Shown: positions 51,485 through 60,122, numbered from the stretch's first letter. The stretch: DNA of 60,122 bases from Cuniculiplasma sp052315315 (GCA_052315315.1 JBLSDE010000008.1:1-60122), one strand, 5' to 3'. Notes: generated by a model from the letters alone, not told the origin. Program-made: numbers and translations.

Positions 51485-53215
51485 ATGTCCAGAACTTTTG
51501 CAGACCTAAACAGATACGTAAAATTGTCATTTCCGGTCTGGAAATCAGTCACGATTATCCTTTCGCTTTTAATAATAGAATTTCTTCTGTCAAGAAGTAT
51601 TATATTTTCAGTTTTTATAACCGTTGTCCCTGCAATTATTACACTAAGCCTTGATCAGTACCTTTCAAAATTATACAAATCCAGGTTGAATTTCAGAAAG
51701 AATATTTTTCTGTTCTCTATTACTCTTACAATCTTCTTTGTAATCTATGAGATTTTTAATTCTGTTACCCCATTTTTAAAACTTCAGAATATTGCCATTG
51801 CAATTTCTTTCATCTCTTTCTTTCGATTTATGGTATTTTATGTATACTTATCTGAAAACGATCGTGTCAATTATATTTCCGCAAATATGTTTGCAGTATC
51901 ATACATTCCCTTATTTGTTTTCTTTTTAAAATATACAATCGTTGTAGAGGTTATTGCATACTCTCTCATTTCCTCCTATTTGTCCCTAATCTTCGTGAGA
52001 AAATCGACCAAAACCTTCAAGGAAGAATTTCAGCAAGAGCCAAGGGACCTTATAAAATTCTTTCTATACAGTTCAACCAGCAGGAAATATTACGACTCAG
52101 GAGATCGATTCTTCAAGCGAATTTACAGCACAGAGAGGGAAGTATCTGTTGATATGATCCGCTTTGAAAATCCGGAGGGGAAAACCAAGGCGGCTCTCAT
52201 ATTTCCATATGTTCATCCTGGCCCATTTGGAACCATTGGCTCAAGCAATCTTCCCCAGAGGCTTTCAAAATACACTTCTGAACTTTCACAGGATCTAATG
52301 GTATTCCACACCGCTACAACAAACAACAACAACTGTGCAGGAGAAGAGGATATTGCAATAATAGGGGATGCCATAAGATCAATGTGGAATGGCGATGGTC
52401 AGACAGATAAAATGTCACGACTCATATCCTTAAAAAGTAATGGTATAAAGATTGATGCCGTTTCCTTTAACGGAAGAGCCATAGTGGCTCTAAACCCTGA
52501 TCGGGTGGATTTTGATGATATACTTTATACGGAAGGGCAGCGTGCGGTTGAATATCTCAAGGAATCACTGGGAATGCACGCATCAATTGTGGATGCTCAA
52601 AACAAATTCGTTAGGGGTTCAAGGGAAATTACCGATATAGGTCCATATCTTCATGGAATTTATAAAATCGCAGGCAGATTAAAATCAAAATATCCATGCA
52701 GGATCGGCTATTACCAGAATAAGATCGAATCGAAGTCCCTTGGGCCCATGGGTATTCAGGTTATTGTTCTTGACTATGGCAATGATAAGGATACAATGAT
52801 ATTAACAGATTCCAATAATATAAGCCAAACACTTATGGATGGAATAAGGGAAGATCTCAGGGATCAGTTTAAAAACATAGGAATATATACAACAGATAAC
52901 CACGTTGTAAACGCTGGATCCCTGGATATGAATCCTCTGGGTGAATCTGGAGATCTTTCGGAGCTGAGGGAAAAGATAAGGGAGACGGCAATGAAGGCTC
53001 TTGAAAATGTTGAAGATTCAAGGGCAATTTACGGAACCAGAAAGATCAGGGTGAAAATGGGTTCCGAAGATTCATACCAGACTCTTATGGATACGGTCTT
53101 CACATCTCTGAGCAAGGCCAAAGTTTATGCGGCCATTACAATAGGATTCACATTCATAATTCCAATTCTTATGTCAGTCACCGGGATAATTTTCAGGATA
53201 CCCTTTGTGAGATGA
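51485..53215 (+). CDS. DUF2070 family membrane protein
   Basis: A 576-residue archaeal protein of unknown function. The N-terminal half has about 6-7 helices. The large soluble C-terminal half carries the family hallmark FPYVHPGPFGTIGSSNLP (about 241-258) and FHTATTNNNNCAGEED, then an IVLDYGND segment, and the protein ends with one more helix. The His-Pro-Gly-Pro-Phe-Gly and Asn-rich motifs look like an active site, and a hydrolase-like activity is conceivable. It begins 46 nt after the NAD-kinase-like gene and may form an operon with it. Its last 42 nt overlap the convergent aroC. Confidence 0.88.
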   Translation: MSRTFADLNRYVKLSFPVWKSVTIILSLLIIEFLLSRSIIFSVFITVVPAIITLSLDQYLSKLYKSRLNFRKNIFLFSITLTIFFVIYEIFNSVTPFLKLQNIAIAISFISFFRFMVFYVYLSENDRVNYISANMFAVSYIPLFVFFLKYTIVVEVIAYSLISSYLSLIFVRKSTKTFKEEFQQEPRDLIKFFLYSSTSRKYYDSGDRFFKRIYSTEREVSVDMIRFENPEGKTKAALIFPYVHPGPFGTIGSSNLPQRLSKYTSELSQDLMVFHTATTNNNNCAGEEDIAIIGDAIRSMWNGDGQTDKMSRLISLKSNGIKIDAVSFNGRAIVALNPDRVDFDDILYTEGQRAVEYLKESLGMHASIVDAQNKFVRGSREITDIGPYLHGIYKIAGRLKSKYPCRIGYYQNKIESKSLGPMGIQVIVLDYGNDKDTMILTDSNNISQTLMDGIREDLRDQFKNIGIYTTDNHVVNAGSLDMNPLGESGDLSELREKIRETAMKALENVEDSRAIYGTRKIRVKMGSEDSYQTLMDTVFTSLSKAKVYAAITIGFTFIIPILMSVTGIIFRIPFVR

Positions 53216-54277
53216 TTTCATTCTCAAATAAAGATCCAAAATACCGATTGCAGTGACGCATGTGATTACGGGCACTGCCCGGATTGCAATACATGGATCG
53301 TGCCTGCCTTTAATCCTTATTTTTTCCTCCTGATGAGTGATAAGGTTTATTGTGTCCTGTTCCATTCTTATGGATGAAGTTGGCTTCATGGCAACTCTAA
53401 ATTCAACCGGATCTCCATAGGTTATGCCTCCAAGTACTCCTCCGTTTCTGTTATTTGAGGTGTAAAAGTTTTTCCCATTCCATTTGAATGGATCGTTGGT
53501 CTCACTACCTCTCATGCCTGACATAGCAAATCCAGATCCAAATTCTATGCCCTTTACTCCAGGAATTGAAAATATCAGATGGGATAAAATGGATTCAACA
53601 GAATCAAAAAATGGTTCTCCCATTCCACCAGGTACATTGCTAACCAATGTTTTGACAACACCTCCTACACTGTCCCCGTTTGAAATAAGACTCATTATCA
53701 TTTCTCTTGCCTTTGCATCATAAGACGAATCGCCCATCCTGGTTTCGAGTTCATAGATTTTCTCTTCATCGGGGTTTGCATTTGTGAATTTCAAATCTCC
53801 AATCTGTTCAAGATAGGATACTATATTTATGCCCTCAGAAATCAGAACCTGCAATGCTATGGCGCCAGATGCAACAAGTGGCGCAGTCATTCTTCCCGAA
53901 AGAAATCCTCCGCCAGAGTAATTTCTGTATTCCCCGTATTTCAAATAGAGACTTAAATCTCCATGACCAGGCCTCGGTCTTTCCTTGAGTTCGTCATAGT
54001 GCTTACTAATTACATCCTCATTCTGGATCATTAGTGCTATGGAACCACCATCCGTATAGCCATTGTTTATTCCGCTTATTATTTTCACATTGTCTCTTTC
54101 CTTTCTCTGAGTTGTGATGGTACTTCTTCCCGGTGCTCTCCTTTCCATCCACTTTTGAATAAATTCCTGTTCAATCCTGTATCCAGCTGGAATACCATCA
54201 ATCACTGCACCAACTGCCTCTCCATGGGAAGAACCAAATATGGAAATGGAAATCCTATCCTTAAAAATAAAGCTCAT
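53174..54277 (-). CDS. aroC: Chorismate synthase
   Basis: A 367-residue enzyme of the last common step of aromatic amino acid biosynthesis, converting EPSP to chorismate with reduced FMN. Signatures are FGSSHGEAVGAVIDGIPAG, RRAPGRSTITTQRKE, RPRPGHGDLSLYLKYGEYR, SGGGFLSGRMTAPLV, and the C-terminal RIKGRHDPCIAIRAVPV with the FMN-binding Arg/His/Asp. All are intact. It converges on DUF2070 with an unusual 42-nt tail-to-tail overlap. No other shikimate gene is in the window. Confidence 0.97.
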   Translation of the reverse strand: MSFIFKDRISISIFGSSHGEAVGAVIDGIPAGYRIEQEFIQKWMERRAPGRSTITTQRKERDNVKIISGINNGYTDGGSIALMIQNEDVISKHYDELKERPRPGHGDLSLYLKYGEYRNYSGGGFLSGRMTAPLVASGAIALQVLISEGINIVSYLEQIGDLKFTNANPDEEKIYELETRMGDSSYDAKAREMIMSLISNGDSVGGVVKTLVSNVPGGMGEPFFDSVESILSHLIFSIPGVKGIEFGSGFAMSGMRGSETNDPFKWNGKNFYTSNNRNGGVLGGITYGDPVEFRVAMKPTSSIRMEQDTINLITHQEEKIRIKGRHDPCIAIRAVPVITCVTAIGILDLYLRMKSSHKGYPENYPGD

Positions 54278-54422
54278 AAGTCCTTTTCCTCCAACCTAAA
54301 ATTATTACATTCTGGAACTTGTTTATCCTTCTTTTGAAATTTCATAAATAATTTACCTGCTCTGGACACTCATGCACATTAAAAATATTAATAAAAGTGT
54401 ATTTACAAAAAAGTTTTTCAGG

Positions 54423-54599
54423 TCACGGAATTATAAGTGATAGAAGGAATACCACAAATCCTGCAATTACAAAATATTCCGTATTTGTGACATTGCTACT
54501 TACAAACTTATAATACAGACCACCCAGTTCAATAAGGAATAAACCTATAAAGAAAAGGGGATATCTCCAAGCTGATTTCATATATTTACCCATTTTCAT
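54423..54599 (-). CDS. Small hydrophobic succinate dehydrogenase-associated protein
   Basis: 58 residues with two membrane helices (YPLFFIGLFLIELGGLYY and YFVIAGFVVFLLSLIIP) after a basic N-terminus. ATG 54599 overlaps the stop of the preceding membrane subunit gene (TGATG), so it is the last cistron of the sdh operon and probably a membrane anchor subunit in the SdhD position. A longer frame to 54692 exists but would overlap the upstream gene heavily and starts with an untypical Cys-rich stretch. Confidence 0.65.
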   Translation of the reverse strand: MKMGKYMKSAWRYPLFFIGLFLIELGGLYYKFVSSNVTNTEYFVIAGFVVFLLSLIIP

Positions 54600-55345
54600 C
54601 ACAACCCGAAGAATACGATGTTTATTGGAAGACCAGCAGCAACACCTCTGATAAATAGATCGACCAGGAAGAATGATGAAAGACTTATCCATGCCAGAAG
54701 TTCGTGATGACTGTTTATCCTTGATACTCCATTGAAGAATGATCTTCTGAAACTCTTCTTATTTACAGGGCAACTGTAACAATCAACATTTCCACCTGTC
54801 ACGTGTCTAAAGAAATGGCAGGAGAATGTGTAAAGGGTTACCCATAGGGTGTTCAGAATGAGCAGAAGTGCTCCAAGGGTGAACTGCCCTTTGTATGCAA
54901 GTGCCACATATATATCGTAATAGAAGAACGGAAGAATTGCCACCGCTGTATACCAGAAATATCTGTGCAGGTTCTCAATTCTGAAAATCCCAGTTTCCCC
55001 GGAATAAAATCTACCCTTTTTCTCTCCAGGAAGATCTCTTACAGAGTTGTTCTGAAAGTTCACTACACCACATGCCACAGGGTGTCTGAACAGATGCCTG
55101 TGGTAATCTTTTCTGTATGCGTAACATGTTGCCCTAAATCCAGCGACCAGAGGAAGTACCAGAAATGTTGGAGAATAAAATGGGTCTGTTAGCCCATCAA
55201 CCGGAGATGTCATGGCAAAGACACTCATTAGATAAATAGCTATTAAGGCCAAGAAGACAAATGACCAGAACCTCAGTTCTCCAAACTCCCTTGGAAACCT
55301 TGCAATCTTTTGCATTGCGGTTTCATCTTTAACACTAAACGACAC
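54599..55345 (-). CDS. sdhC: Succinate dehydrogenase membrane anchor subunit
   Basis: 248 residues, about five helices, with several His in or next to helices (HRHLFRHP, ENLHRYFWY, CHFFRHV, NSHHELLAW) that could ligate heme b. A Cys pair lies in VDCYSC. It is unlike the short four-helix bacterial SdhC and resembles the larger anchor subunits of Thermoplasma-type complexes. It is downstream of sdhB (2-nt gap) and would link the catalytic subunits to the membrane and quinone pool. The name is based on position. Confidence 0.75.
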   Translation of the reverse strand: MSFSVKDETAMQKIARFPREFGELRFWSFVFLALIAIYLMSVFAMTSPVDGLTDPFYSPTFLVLPLVAGFRATCYAYRKDYHRHLFRHPVACGVVNFQNNSVRDLPGEKKGRFYSGETGIFRIENLHRYFWYTAVAILPFFYYDIYVALAYKGQFTLGALLLILNTLWVTLYTFSCHFFRHVTGGNVDCYSCPVNKKSFRRSFFNGVSRINSHHELLAWISLSSFFLVDLFIRGVAAGLPINIVFFGL

Positions 55346-55347
55346 TA

Positions 55348-56097
55348 TTACATCACCTTTTCCTTCTTTCTTCTATTCTTAATCACCATTGCTATGGGGT
55401 CGTACTTTCTATCAACGGCCCTCTCTTTCTCCTGTATAATCGCATTATCAGTTATTTTAATGTGCTCGGGACAAACCTCGGTACAGCACTTTGTAATATT
55501 ACAATAACCCATACCTCCCTCATCGTTAAGCATCTTGGATCTGTCAAGACCATCAAGGGGATGCATATCCCAGGATGCTGCCTTTACAATGTGTCTTGGT
55601 CCAAAGTAGGGTGTGAAATGCTCTCTGACTACATGGCACACATCCATGCACAGGAAGCATTCTATACATCTTTTGAATTCCTTGGATCTTTCCACATCCT
55701 TTGGGTTAATTCTCCATGGCTTTTCCAGCCCCTCCCTTGGTGTCAGGAGTGGAATCTTTCTTGCGATTTCCCAGTTCTTTGATATGTCCGTCACCAGGTC
55801 CTTTACAAGTGGGAATGCTGCCATTGGTGCCACGGTTATATTTTTTCCAATCTCATCGACTCTCGTTTTGCACATAAGTGATGGATGTCCGTTAATTTCT
55901 GCAGAACATGAACCACACTTACCCGCTTTACAATTCCACCTGATGGAAATTGTTGGATCTATCTTCTCCTCAACATATCTGACGGCATCAAGTACAACCA
56001 TACCGTCAACATAGGGAACTTTATAATCCACATATTTTGGTTCCTTGTCATTCTCAGGATCGAACCTGAACACCTTTATATCTATATCCTCGCTCAT
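55348..56097 (-). CDS. sdhB: Succinate dehydrogenase/fumarate reductase iron-sulfur subunit
   Basis: 249 residues. The N-terminal [2Fe-2S] domain has Cys56, 61, 64 and 76 (CKAGKCGSC plus C). The C-terminal domain has Cys144, 147, 150 and 154, and Cys199, 204, 205 and 209. By alignment to the usual pattern the [4Fe-4S] ligands are 144, 147, 150 and 209 and the [3Fe-4S] ligands 154, 199 and 205. Cys204 is an extra cysteine next to the [3Fe-4S] site. It carries electrons from FAD to the quinone. Its ATG overlaps the sdhA stop (ATGA). Confidence 0.94.
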   Translation of the reverse strand: MSEDIDIKVFRFDPENDKEPKYVDYKVPYVDGMVVLDAVRYVEEKIDPTISIRWNCKAGKCGSCSAEINGHPSLMCKTRVDEIGKNITVAPMAAFPLVKDLVTDISKNWEIARKIPLLTPREGLEKPWRINPKDVERSKEFKRCIECFLCMDVCHVVREHFTPYFGPRHIVKAASWDMHPLDGLDRSKMLNDEGGMGYCNITKCCTEVCPEHIKITDNAIIQEKERAVDRKYDPIAMVIKNRRKKEKVM

Positions 56098-57815
56098 TCG
56101 TATACCTCCGGTTTTACGTATTGCTCATATTCCTTGGGCATGGGTTCCACTGGCTTAACCTCATAAGTCATCTTTCCGTCTGCACCCAAATATGTAATTA
56201 TATTCTTTTTCCAGTTTTTGTCTTTCTTTGGGAAATCAGACCTTGTGTGGGCACCTCTGCTCTCCTCCCTCATCAGAGCACAATGAGTTATGGCTTCACA
56301 TGAGATCAACATGTTAGCCAGTTCAAGGCATCCCAGAAGTCCATGATTGTACCTAATCATGCCCTTTGTTCCAACTTCTTTAAACTCCTCCTTAAGTTGC
56401 TCTATTATCTCTATTGCCTTTTTCAAATGTTCAGCGTCTCTCACAATTCCAACGTTATCGCTCATACATGATGTAAGACGATCTATCAGGTCGTATGGAT
56501 TCTTTCCATTCTCCTTAAAGAAGCCTTTCACGTAATTTATTTCCCTTTCTATGAGTTCCTGAGGTACGTCCACAAGGCTTGCATTTCTAGCATAATTAGA
56601 GGCTGCGTCCCCGGCTCTCTTCCCAAACACAAGAATATCTGCCAGGGAGTTTCCCCCAAGTCTGTTTGCTCCGTGAAGTCCTGAGGCTACTTCACCAGCT
56701 GCAAACAGGTTCTCAATGTTACTCCTCTCAGTTTCAGGTTCCACCTCTATTCCCCCCATCATGTAATGAACTGTAGGAGCCACTTCCATCTTTTCCTTGG
56801 TAATATCCACACCGGCAAATTCCAAAAACTGCTGATACATTGCCGGAAGCTTATGCTTAATGAACTCCGGACTCTTATGCGTAATGTCAAGGTAAACTCC
56901 TCCGTGTTCTGTACCTCTTCCTTCAATTATTTCTCTATAATTCGCTCTCGCAACCACATCCCTTGCATCAAGTTCCTTCTTCTGAGGGGAATATCTTAAC
57001 ATGTATCTTTCTCCTTTGGAATTTAATAGAATTCCTCCTTCTCCCCTCACGCTCTCCGTTACTAAGAGACCCTTGACACCTGGTGGATAAACCATACCTG
57101 TCGGGTGAAATTGTATCATTTCCATATCTCGCAATTTTACACCTGCACGATATGCCATTCCAATCCCATCTCCAGTGGATTCCCAGGAATTCGATGTGAC
57201 CTTGTAGACTCTACCAGAACCTCCAGTTGCAATAACAGTTGCCTTTGACTTAAATACAAAGAATTCACCAGTAGTCATTTTAATTCCAAAGGCACCTATT
57301 ATTTTATCATCCTTCTTCAAAAGGTTAGTTATGTACATTTCATCGTAAAAGGTAATATCCCTGTGAAGAACCTGATCCTCCAGAGTTTTTATGAGTTCAA
57401 GCCCAGTTCTGTCACCAACATGTGCCAGCCTTCTGTACGTATGGGCACCGAAGGCCCTCTGCATTATTCTTCCGTCTGGTGTTCTGTCAAATAGGGCACC
57501 GTATCTTTCCAGTTCTAAAACTCTTTCAGGCGCTTCTTTTCCCAGAATCTCTGCCATTTTCCAGTCAGAAATGTAAACTCCCTCTTCTATTATATCACCG
57601 TAGTGAACGGTCCAGTTATCCTGGGGATCAACATTTCCAAGGGCCGCAGCTATTCCGCCCTCTGCCATAACTGTATGTGCCTTTCCAAGGAGTGATTTTG
57701 TTACCATTACAACTTTCAATCCAGCATCATTTACAGAAATAGCAGCTCTCATACCGGCTCCACCGGCACCAATAACAAGGACATCGGTTTCAACCGTCTT
57801 TATTTCATCAGCCAT
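56094..57815 (-). CDS. sdhA: Succinate dehydrogenase flavoprotein subunit
   Basis: 573 residues. FAD-binding motif DVLVIGAGGAGMRAA is at 12-26, and the covalent-FAD His lies in LLGKAHTVMAEGGIAAA. The substrate-site segments are QFHPTGMVYPPG and SVRGEGGIL, followed by YMLRYSPQKKELDARDVV, APTVHYMMGGIEV (His/Met active site) and NLFAAGEVASGLHGANRLGGNSLAD. It oxidises succinate to fumarate in the TCA cycle and feeds electrons to quinone. First of four overlapping genes; TATA-like and Shine-Dalgarno-like (TGTGATG) sequences lie upstream. It is normal in length. Confidence 0.96.
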   Translation of the reverse strand: MADEIKTVETDVLVIGAGGAGMRAAISVNDAGLKVVMVTKSLLGKAHTVMAEGGIAAALGNVDPQDNWTVHYGDIIEEGVYISDWKMAEILGKEAPERVLELERYGALFDRTPDGRIMQRAFGAHTYRRLAHVGDRTGLELIKTLEDQVLHRDITFYDEMYITNLLKKDDKIIGAFGIKMTTGEFFVFKSKATVIATGGSGRVYKVTSNSWESTGDGIGMAYRAGVKLRDMEMIQFHPTGMVYPPGVKGLLVTESVRGEGGILLNSKGERYMLRYSPQKKELDARDVVARANYREIIEGRGTEHGGVYLDITHKSPEFIKHKLPAMYQQFLEFAGVDITKEKMEVAPTVHYMMGGIEVEPETERSNIENLFAAGEVASGLHGANRLGGNSLADILVFGKRAGDAASNYARNASLVDVPQELIEREINYVKGFFKENGKNPYDLIDRLTSCMSDNVGIVRDAEHLKKAIEIIEQLKEEFKEVGTKGMIRYNHGLLGCLELANMLISCEAITHCALMREESRGAHTRSDFPKKDKNWKKNIITYLGADGKMTYEVKPVEPMPKEYEQYVKPEVYE

Positions 57816-58187
57816 GACATCACACTCTAATGTATTATGGCATATTGTGTCATAGGTATAAATTTTTTACAAAGATTATATAGGAGTAAAATTACAACGA
57901 TTTAAATTTAAATTATTAAATACCTAATTTTTAAGACCTGTGGGGCATATAATCACATTGTCCAAAAAGGAGAAAATATGGGGGAGCATGAACGTGAAGA
58001 GAAAATTAATTCAAAAATAATATAGTGTGAAGATTTTCCATTTTGTTCCCGATCTTGATCAGGTATGGATAAATTTACCTAGGCAAATGGACACAAAATG
58101 ATAGAGACACTTTTTATTCTTCCTCCAAGCAGGGGTAAAAATAATTTCAAACTTCATACCGAAGAAATTAATAGTTATATATGTTAT
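57816..58187. other. Divergent promoter region between sdhA and the antiporter gene
   Basis: 372 nt, very AT-rich. It holds the sdhA promoter on the minus strand (TTTATACC near 57857-57864) and a plus-strand box TGGATAAATTTAC (58066-58078). That box is 27 nt before ATG 58098, the alternative antiporter start. A 15-codon frame at 57978-58025 (start after AAGGAGAAA) could be a leader peptide but is probably chance. Confidence 0.5.
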
Positions 58188-59357
58188 ATGGAGCGTGGAC
58201 ATTCTAATAGCGATATTTTCTCTCCTGCTCCTCTCCTGCTCCTCTCCATCATACTGGGGTCATTATTCGAGAAACTGAAGTATCCGTCTGTTATAGGGGA
58301 AATTCTCGCAGGAGTAATCCTGGGGCATTCAGTTTTGAATTTTGTAGCACCCAATGCGGTAATAAATGGACTGAGTGAAATCTCACTCTTTTTCATAGTG
58401 TTGCTAATTGGAATAGAGGCAACAACAAATACCATGTTGAAAAATATCAAAAAAGGTTCAATACTGACTCTTTCATCATTTGTATTTCCACTTATTGTAA
58501 TTTTGGTGGCCATAAGAATTATCTATGGTTCAATAAACTCCAGTGAGATGATAATGGCAATATCCATTGCAGTTCCATCCATTTCCATTATATCTGTAAT
58601 GCTTAACAGCCTGAACTTACTTAAAATTGAGGCCGGAAATGCCATACTTGCATCTGTAATAATCACCGATGTGATAGCATTCGTTTTAACATCTGCAATA
58701 ATAAATTCAAAGGGTATACTTCTGGAAATTGCCGCATTCATCATTTTCCTCATCCTCATAATGCTACTGGATATCAGTTTAAGAAAACACTCAGAATACG
58801 TCCTTTCAATCTTTGAAAGATTGAGAGCCGGTGCAAGGAGTGAAAAGTTGGTCTTTGGAGCCATAATTCTATCAGGACTAAAAATTTCAACAGTTTTCGA
58901 ATTGATCGGAATCACTTACGTTCTTGGAGCATTCTTCGCAGGAATACTGATCAGTGATGTGGTCATAGGGGAAGAACTCCTGGGCATAATAACCAGAACA
59001 CTGGGGAGGATAAACGACAGTTTCTTCATTCCTCTTTTCTTCAGTATTGCGGGACTTACATTCCTATTTCCTAGTTATCATATGTTGGTCATAATGTCCA
59101 TAATTCTCATAGTTTCCGCATTTTTAGGTGGTTTGCTGGATTATGCTATTGGAAGAAGATGGCTGAGACCATTTACTGGAAGAGGAACTATGGGAATTCT
59201 TGGGGGAAGAGGCGCAGTTGGATTGATTATAGCAACCATATCTCTCTCATCAGGGATAATTGATGTTCAGGAATATTCTGCAGTTATTTTTGCAACTATT
59301 ATAATGTCATTCGTATTCGCATCCTTTGTTAAGGAATCTGATGGAGTACCTTCATGA
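58188..59357 (+). CDS. Cation:proton antiporter (CPA2/KefB-NapA-like)
   Basis: A 389-residue membrane transporter with about 12 helices. It has the CPA2 signature LFEKLKYPSVIGEILAGVILGHSVLNF in the first helices. A later VIITDVIAF segment holds an Asp in the ion-binding position, and GITYVLGAFFAGILISDVVIGEEL is typical of the family. It probably exchanges Na+ or K+ for H+ to hold cytoplasmic pH in an acidophile; the cation is inferred. The start is uncertain. ATG 58188 gives a family-like N-terminus right before helix 1, while the frame extends to ATG 58098, which has a TATA-like box 27 nt upstream and would add 30 untypical residues. Confidence 0.85.
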   Translation: MERGHSNSDIFSPAPLLLLSIILGSLFEKLKYPSVIGEILAGVILGHSVLNFVAPNAVINGLSEISLFFIVLLIGIEATTNTMLKNIKKGSILTLSSFVFPLIVILVAIRIIYGSINSSEMIMAISIAVPSISIISVMLNSLNLLKIEAGNAILASVIITDVIAFVLTSAIINSKGILLEIAAFIIFLILIMLLDISLRKHSEYVLSIFERLRAGARSEKLVFGAIILSGLKISTVFELIGITYVLGAFFAGILISDVVIGEELLGIITRTLGRINDSFFIPLFFSIAGLTFLFPSYHMLVIMSIILIVSAFLGGLLDYAIGRRWLRPFTGRGTMGILGGRGAVGLIIATISLSSGIIDVQEYSAVIFATIIMSFVFASFVKESDGVPS

Positions 59358-59378
59358 GAAGGTTTTGAATTTTTAATT

Positions 59379-59924
59379 CTATTCATGTTCGAAATAACTC
59401 ACATAGTTTGAATGAAAATCCATAGTTTTCTTCAACCTATAATTATGTCGTGAAAAAATTTCATTAAGTTCTTTCTTATCGATCCTTATCTCAACAGGCG
59501 GTCCCATTTCAGTATCCTTATTGAATTCAATCAATATGAAATCAGGTCTTGATTTTCCCTGGAATCTTTCTATTAGCTCTTCTCTACACTCAAAGTCGTG
59601 AAAACTGTTTGAGAAGAATACTTTTGTGCAATCCGGAAATGTAGATTTTTCGCATATGTTTTCATTTCTTATTGTAACATTGTTTATTTTCTCATCACTC
59701 ATCTTTTTCTTTAAAATATTATTACCTCTTTCATTCCATTCAAAGGAATATACATGGTTGCATTTCTTCGCGAAAAGTACTGAATAGAAGCCGCTTCCTG
59801 AACCCATGTCGCAGATTATATCATTTTCCTTAAGATCCATAAAGTCAAGGATTTTGTCAACATCAACCATTTTTTGTCTCATTTCATCCATTCTTTCATA
59901 ATCAAATCCGTTATGATGATGCAT
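59379..59924 (-). CDS. Small class I SAM-dependent methyltransferase
   Basis: A 181-residue Rossmann-fold methyltransferase. SAM motif I is ICDMGSGSGFYSVLFAK (37-53), with an acidic YSFEWNERG strand end, and a later FSNSFHDFE motif resembling the post-SAM segment of the UbiE/Mt_11 group. The N-terminus contains MHHHNGFDYERM. The substrate is unknown; small-molecule methylation is likely. It is convergent with the antiporter gene (21-nt gap) and apparently monocistronic. Confidence 0.8.
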   Translation of the reverse strand: MHHHNGFDYERMDEMRQKMVDVDKILDFMDLKENDIICDMGSGSGFYSVLFAKKCNHVYSFEWNERGNNILKKKMSDEKINNVTIRNENICEKSTFPDCTKVFFSNSFHDFECREELIERFQGKSRPDFILIEFNKDTEMGPPVEIRIDKKELNEIFSRHNYRLKKTMDFHSNYVSYFEHE

Positions 59925-60058
59925 ACCTCATAATACAAATTTAAGTGTTATAGTTTATCCTGTTTCAAATAATTGATATTAGAGGATTTCTAAAAACCCA
60001 TTTCCCTGAACAGATAAGGGAACAATAACATTTATTCATGGGATAGCCATGTTACTGT

Positions 60059-60122
60059 GTGAGTGACCTTTACGACACAGTTCTTAGGGAAAAGTACAGG
60101 CAATATTTTGTGAATGATCCAC
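60059..60122 (+). CDS. Start of a truncated gene at the window end
   Basis: GTG 60059 opens a frame that stays open to the window edge (SDLYDTVLREKYRQYFVNDP). CATTTATTCA about 27 nt upstream suits a leaderless start. Twenty-one codons are too few to assign a family. Confidence 0.45.
   Translation, partial: MSDLYDTVLREKYRQYFVNDP

Noticed and set aside
57978..58025. 15-codon ORF with a Shine-Dalgarno-like sequence before the antiporter gene
   Set aside because: Too short to judge; no attenuator-like structure seen.
1..60122. CRISPR array, prophage or integrase
   Set aside because: No regularly spaced repeats, cas genes, phage structural genes or integrase were seen.

Overview
The window looks like a chromosomal segment of an AT-rich, heterotrophic archaeon of the order Thermoplasmatales. 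Archaeal marker genes throughout support this: thermosome, RFC large subunit, Hel308, eL15, aEF1-beta, archaeal AlaRS and SerRS, TiaS, fibrillarin, DUF2070, archaeal phosphoglycerate mutase and archaetidylinositol-phosphate-type synthase. The Thermoplasmatales assignment rests on a tricorn-factor-like M1 aminopeptidase, a Rieske/cytochrome b/cupredoxin respiratory cluster, a sulfide:quinone-reductase-like protein and many leaderless genes with a TATA-like box about 25 nt before the start codon. I cannot name the genus or species.

Layout. 1-3.7 kb: the tail of a transposon-associated DUF2080 gene, a flippase, the thermosome and tRNA-Leu(UAG). 3.7-9.3 kb: an AT-rich accessory stretch with an isochorismatase-fold protein lacking its nucleophile, a 2-phosphoglycerate-kinase-like P-loop protein, a decayed but nearly full-length aldehyde dehydrogenase pseudogene (5097-6410), an unrecognised protein and an MFS transporter. 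9.3-13.8 kb: tRNA-Ser(UGA), eL15, a probable RNase P Pop5 subunit, RfcL, a GHMP kinase, a Nudix hydrolase and DUF1805. 13.9-21.1 kb: an electron-transfer island with a geranylgeranyl-reductase-like flavoprotein, an SQR-like flavoprotein, a membrane cupredoxin, a Rieske protein, cytochrome b and a polytopic membrane protein of unknown function.

21-32 kb: M1 aminopeptidase, tRNA-Gln(CUG), small hypothetical proteins, a nucleotide-sugar-epimerase-like protein, an MFS transporter divergent from a TauE/DUF1634/GltD-like group with a duplicated upstream motif, SerRS and a small membrane protein. 32-44.4 kb: two dense housekeeping operons, RibD-type reductase-AhcY-ApgM on the minus strand and Hel308-Trm5-like-UppS-TiaS-AK6-like-CDP-alcohol transferase on the plus strand. 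These are followed by a phosphohexomutase and a Zn-ribbon/EF1-beta/glycosyltransferase operon. 44.7-54.3 kb: a small protein coupled to fibrillarin, AlaRS, a site-2-protease-like pseudoenzyme, an ATP-NAD-kinase-family protein, DUF2070 and chorismate synthase. 54.4-60.1 kb: the four-gene succinate dehydrogenase operon, a cation:proton antiporter, a small methyltransferase and the start of a truncated gene.

Functionally, SQR and succinate dehydrogenase would both feed the quinone pool. The Rieske/cytochrome b complex would oxidise quinol, and the membrane cupredoxin is the likely electron acceptor towards a terminal oxidase that is not in this window. The most unusual signals are the proteins that keep a fold but lose catalytic residues (isochorismatase-like, M50-like), the non-canonical metal and quinone-site motifs in the respiratory cluster, the uncharacterised membrane subunit in that cluster, and a 13-bp direct repeat placed just upstream of both promoters of a divergent gene pair.
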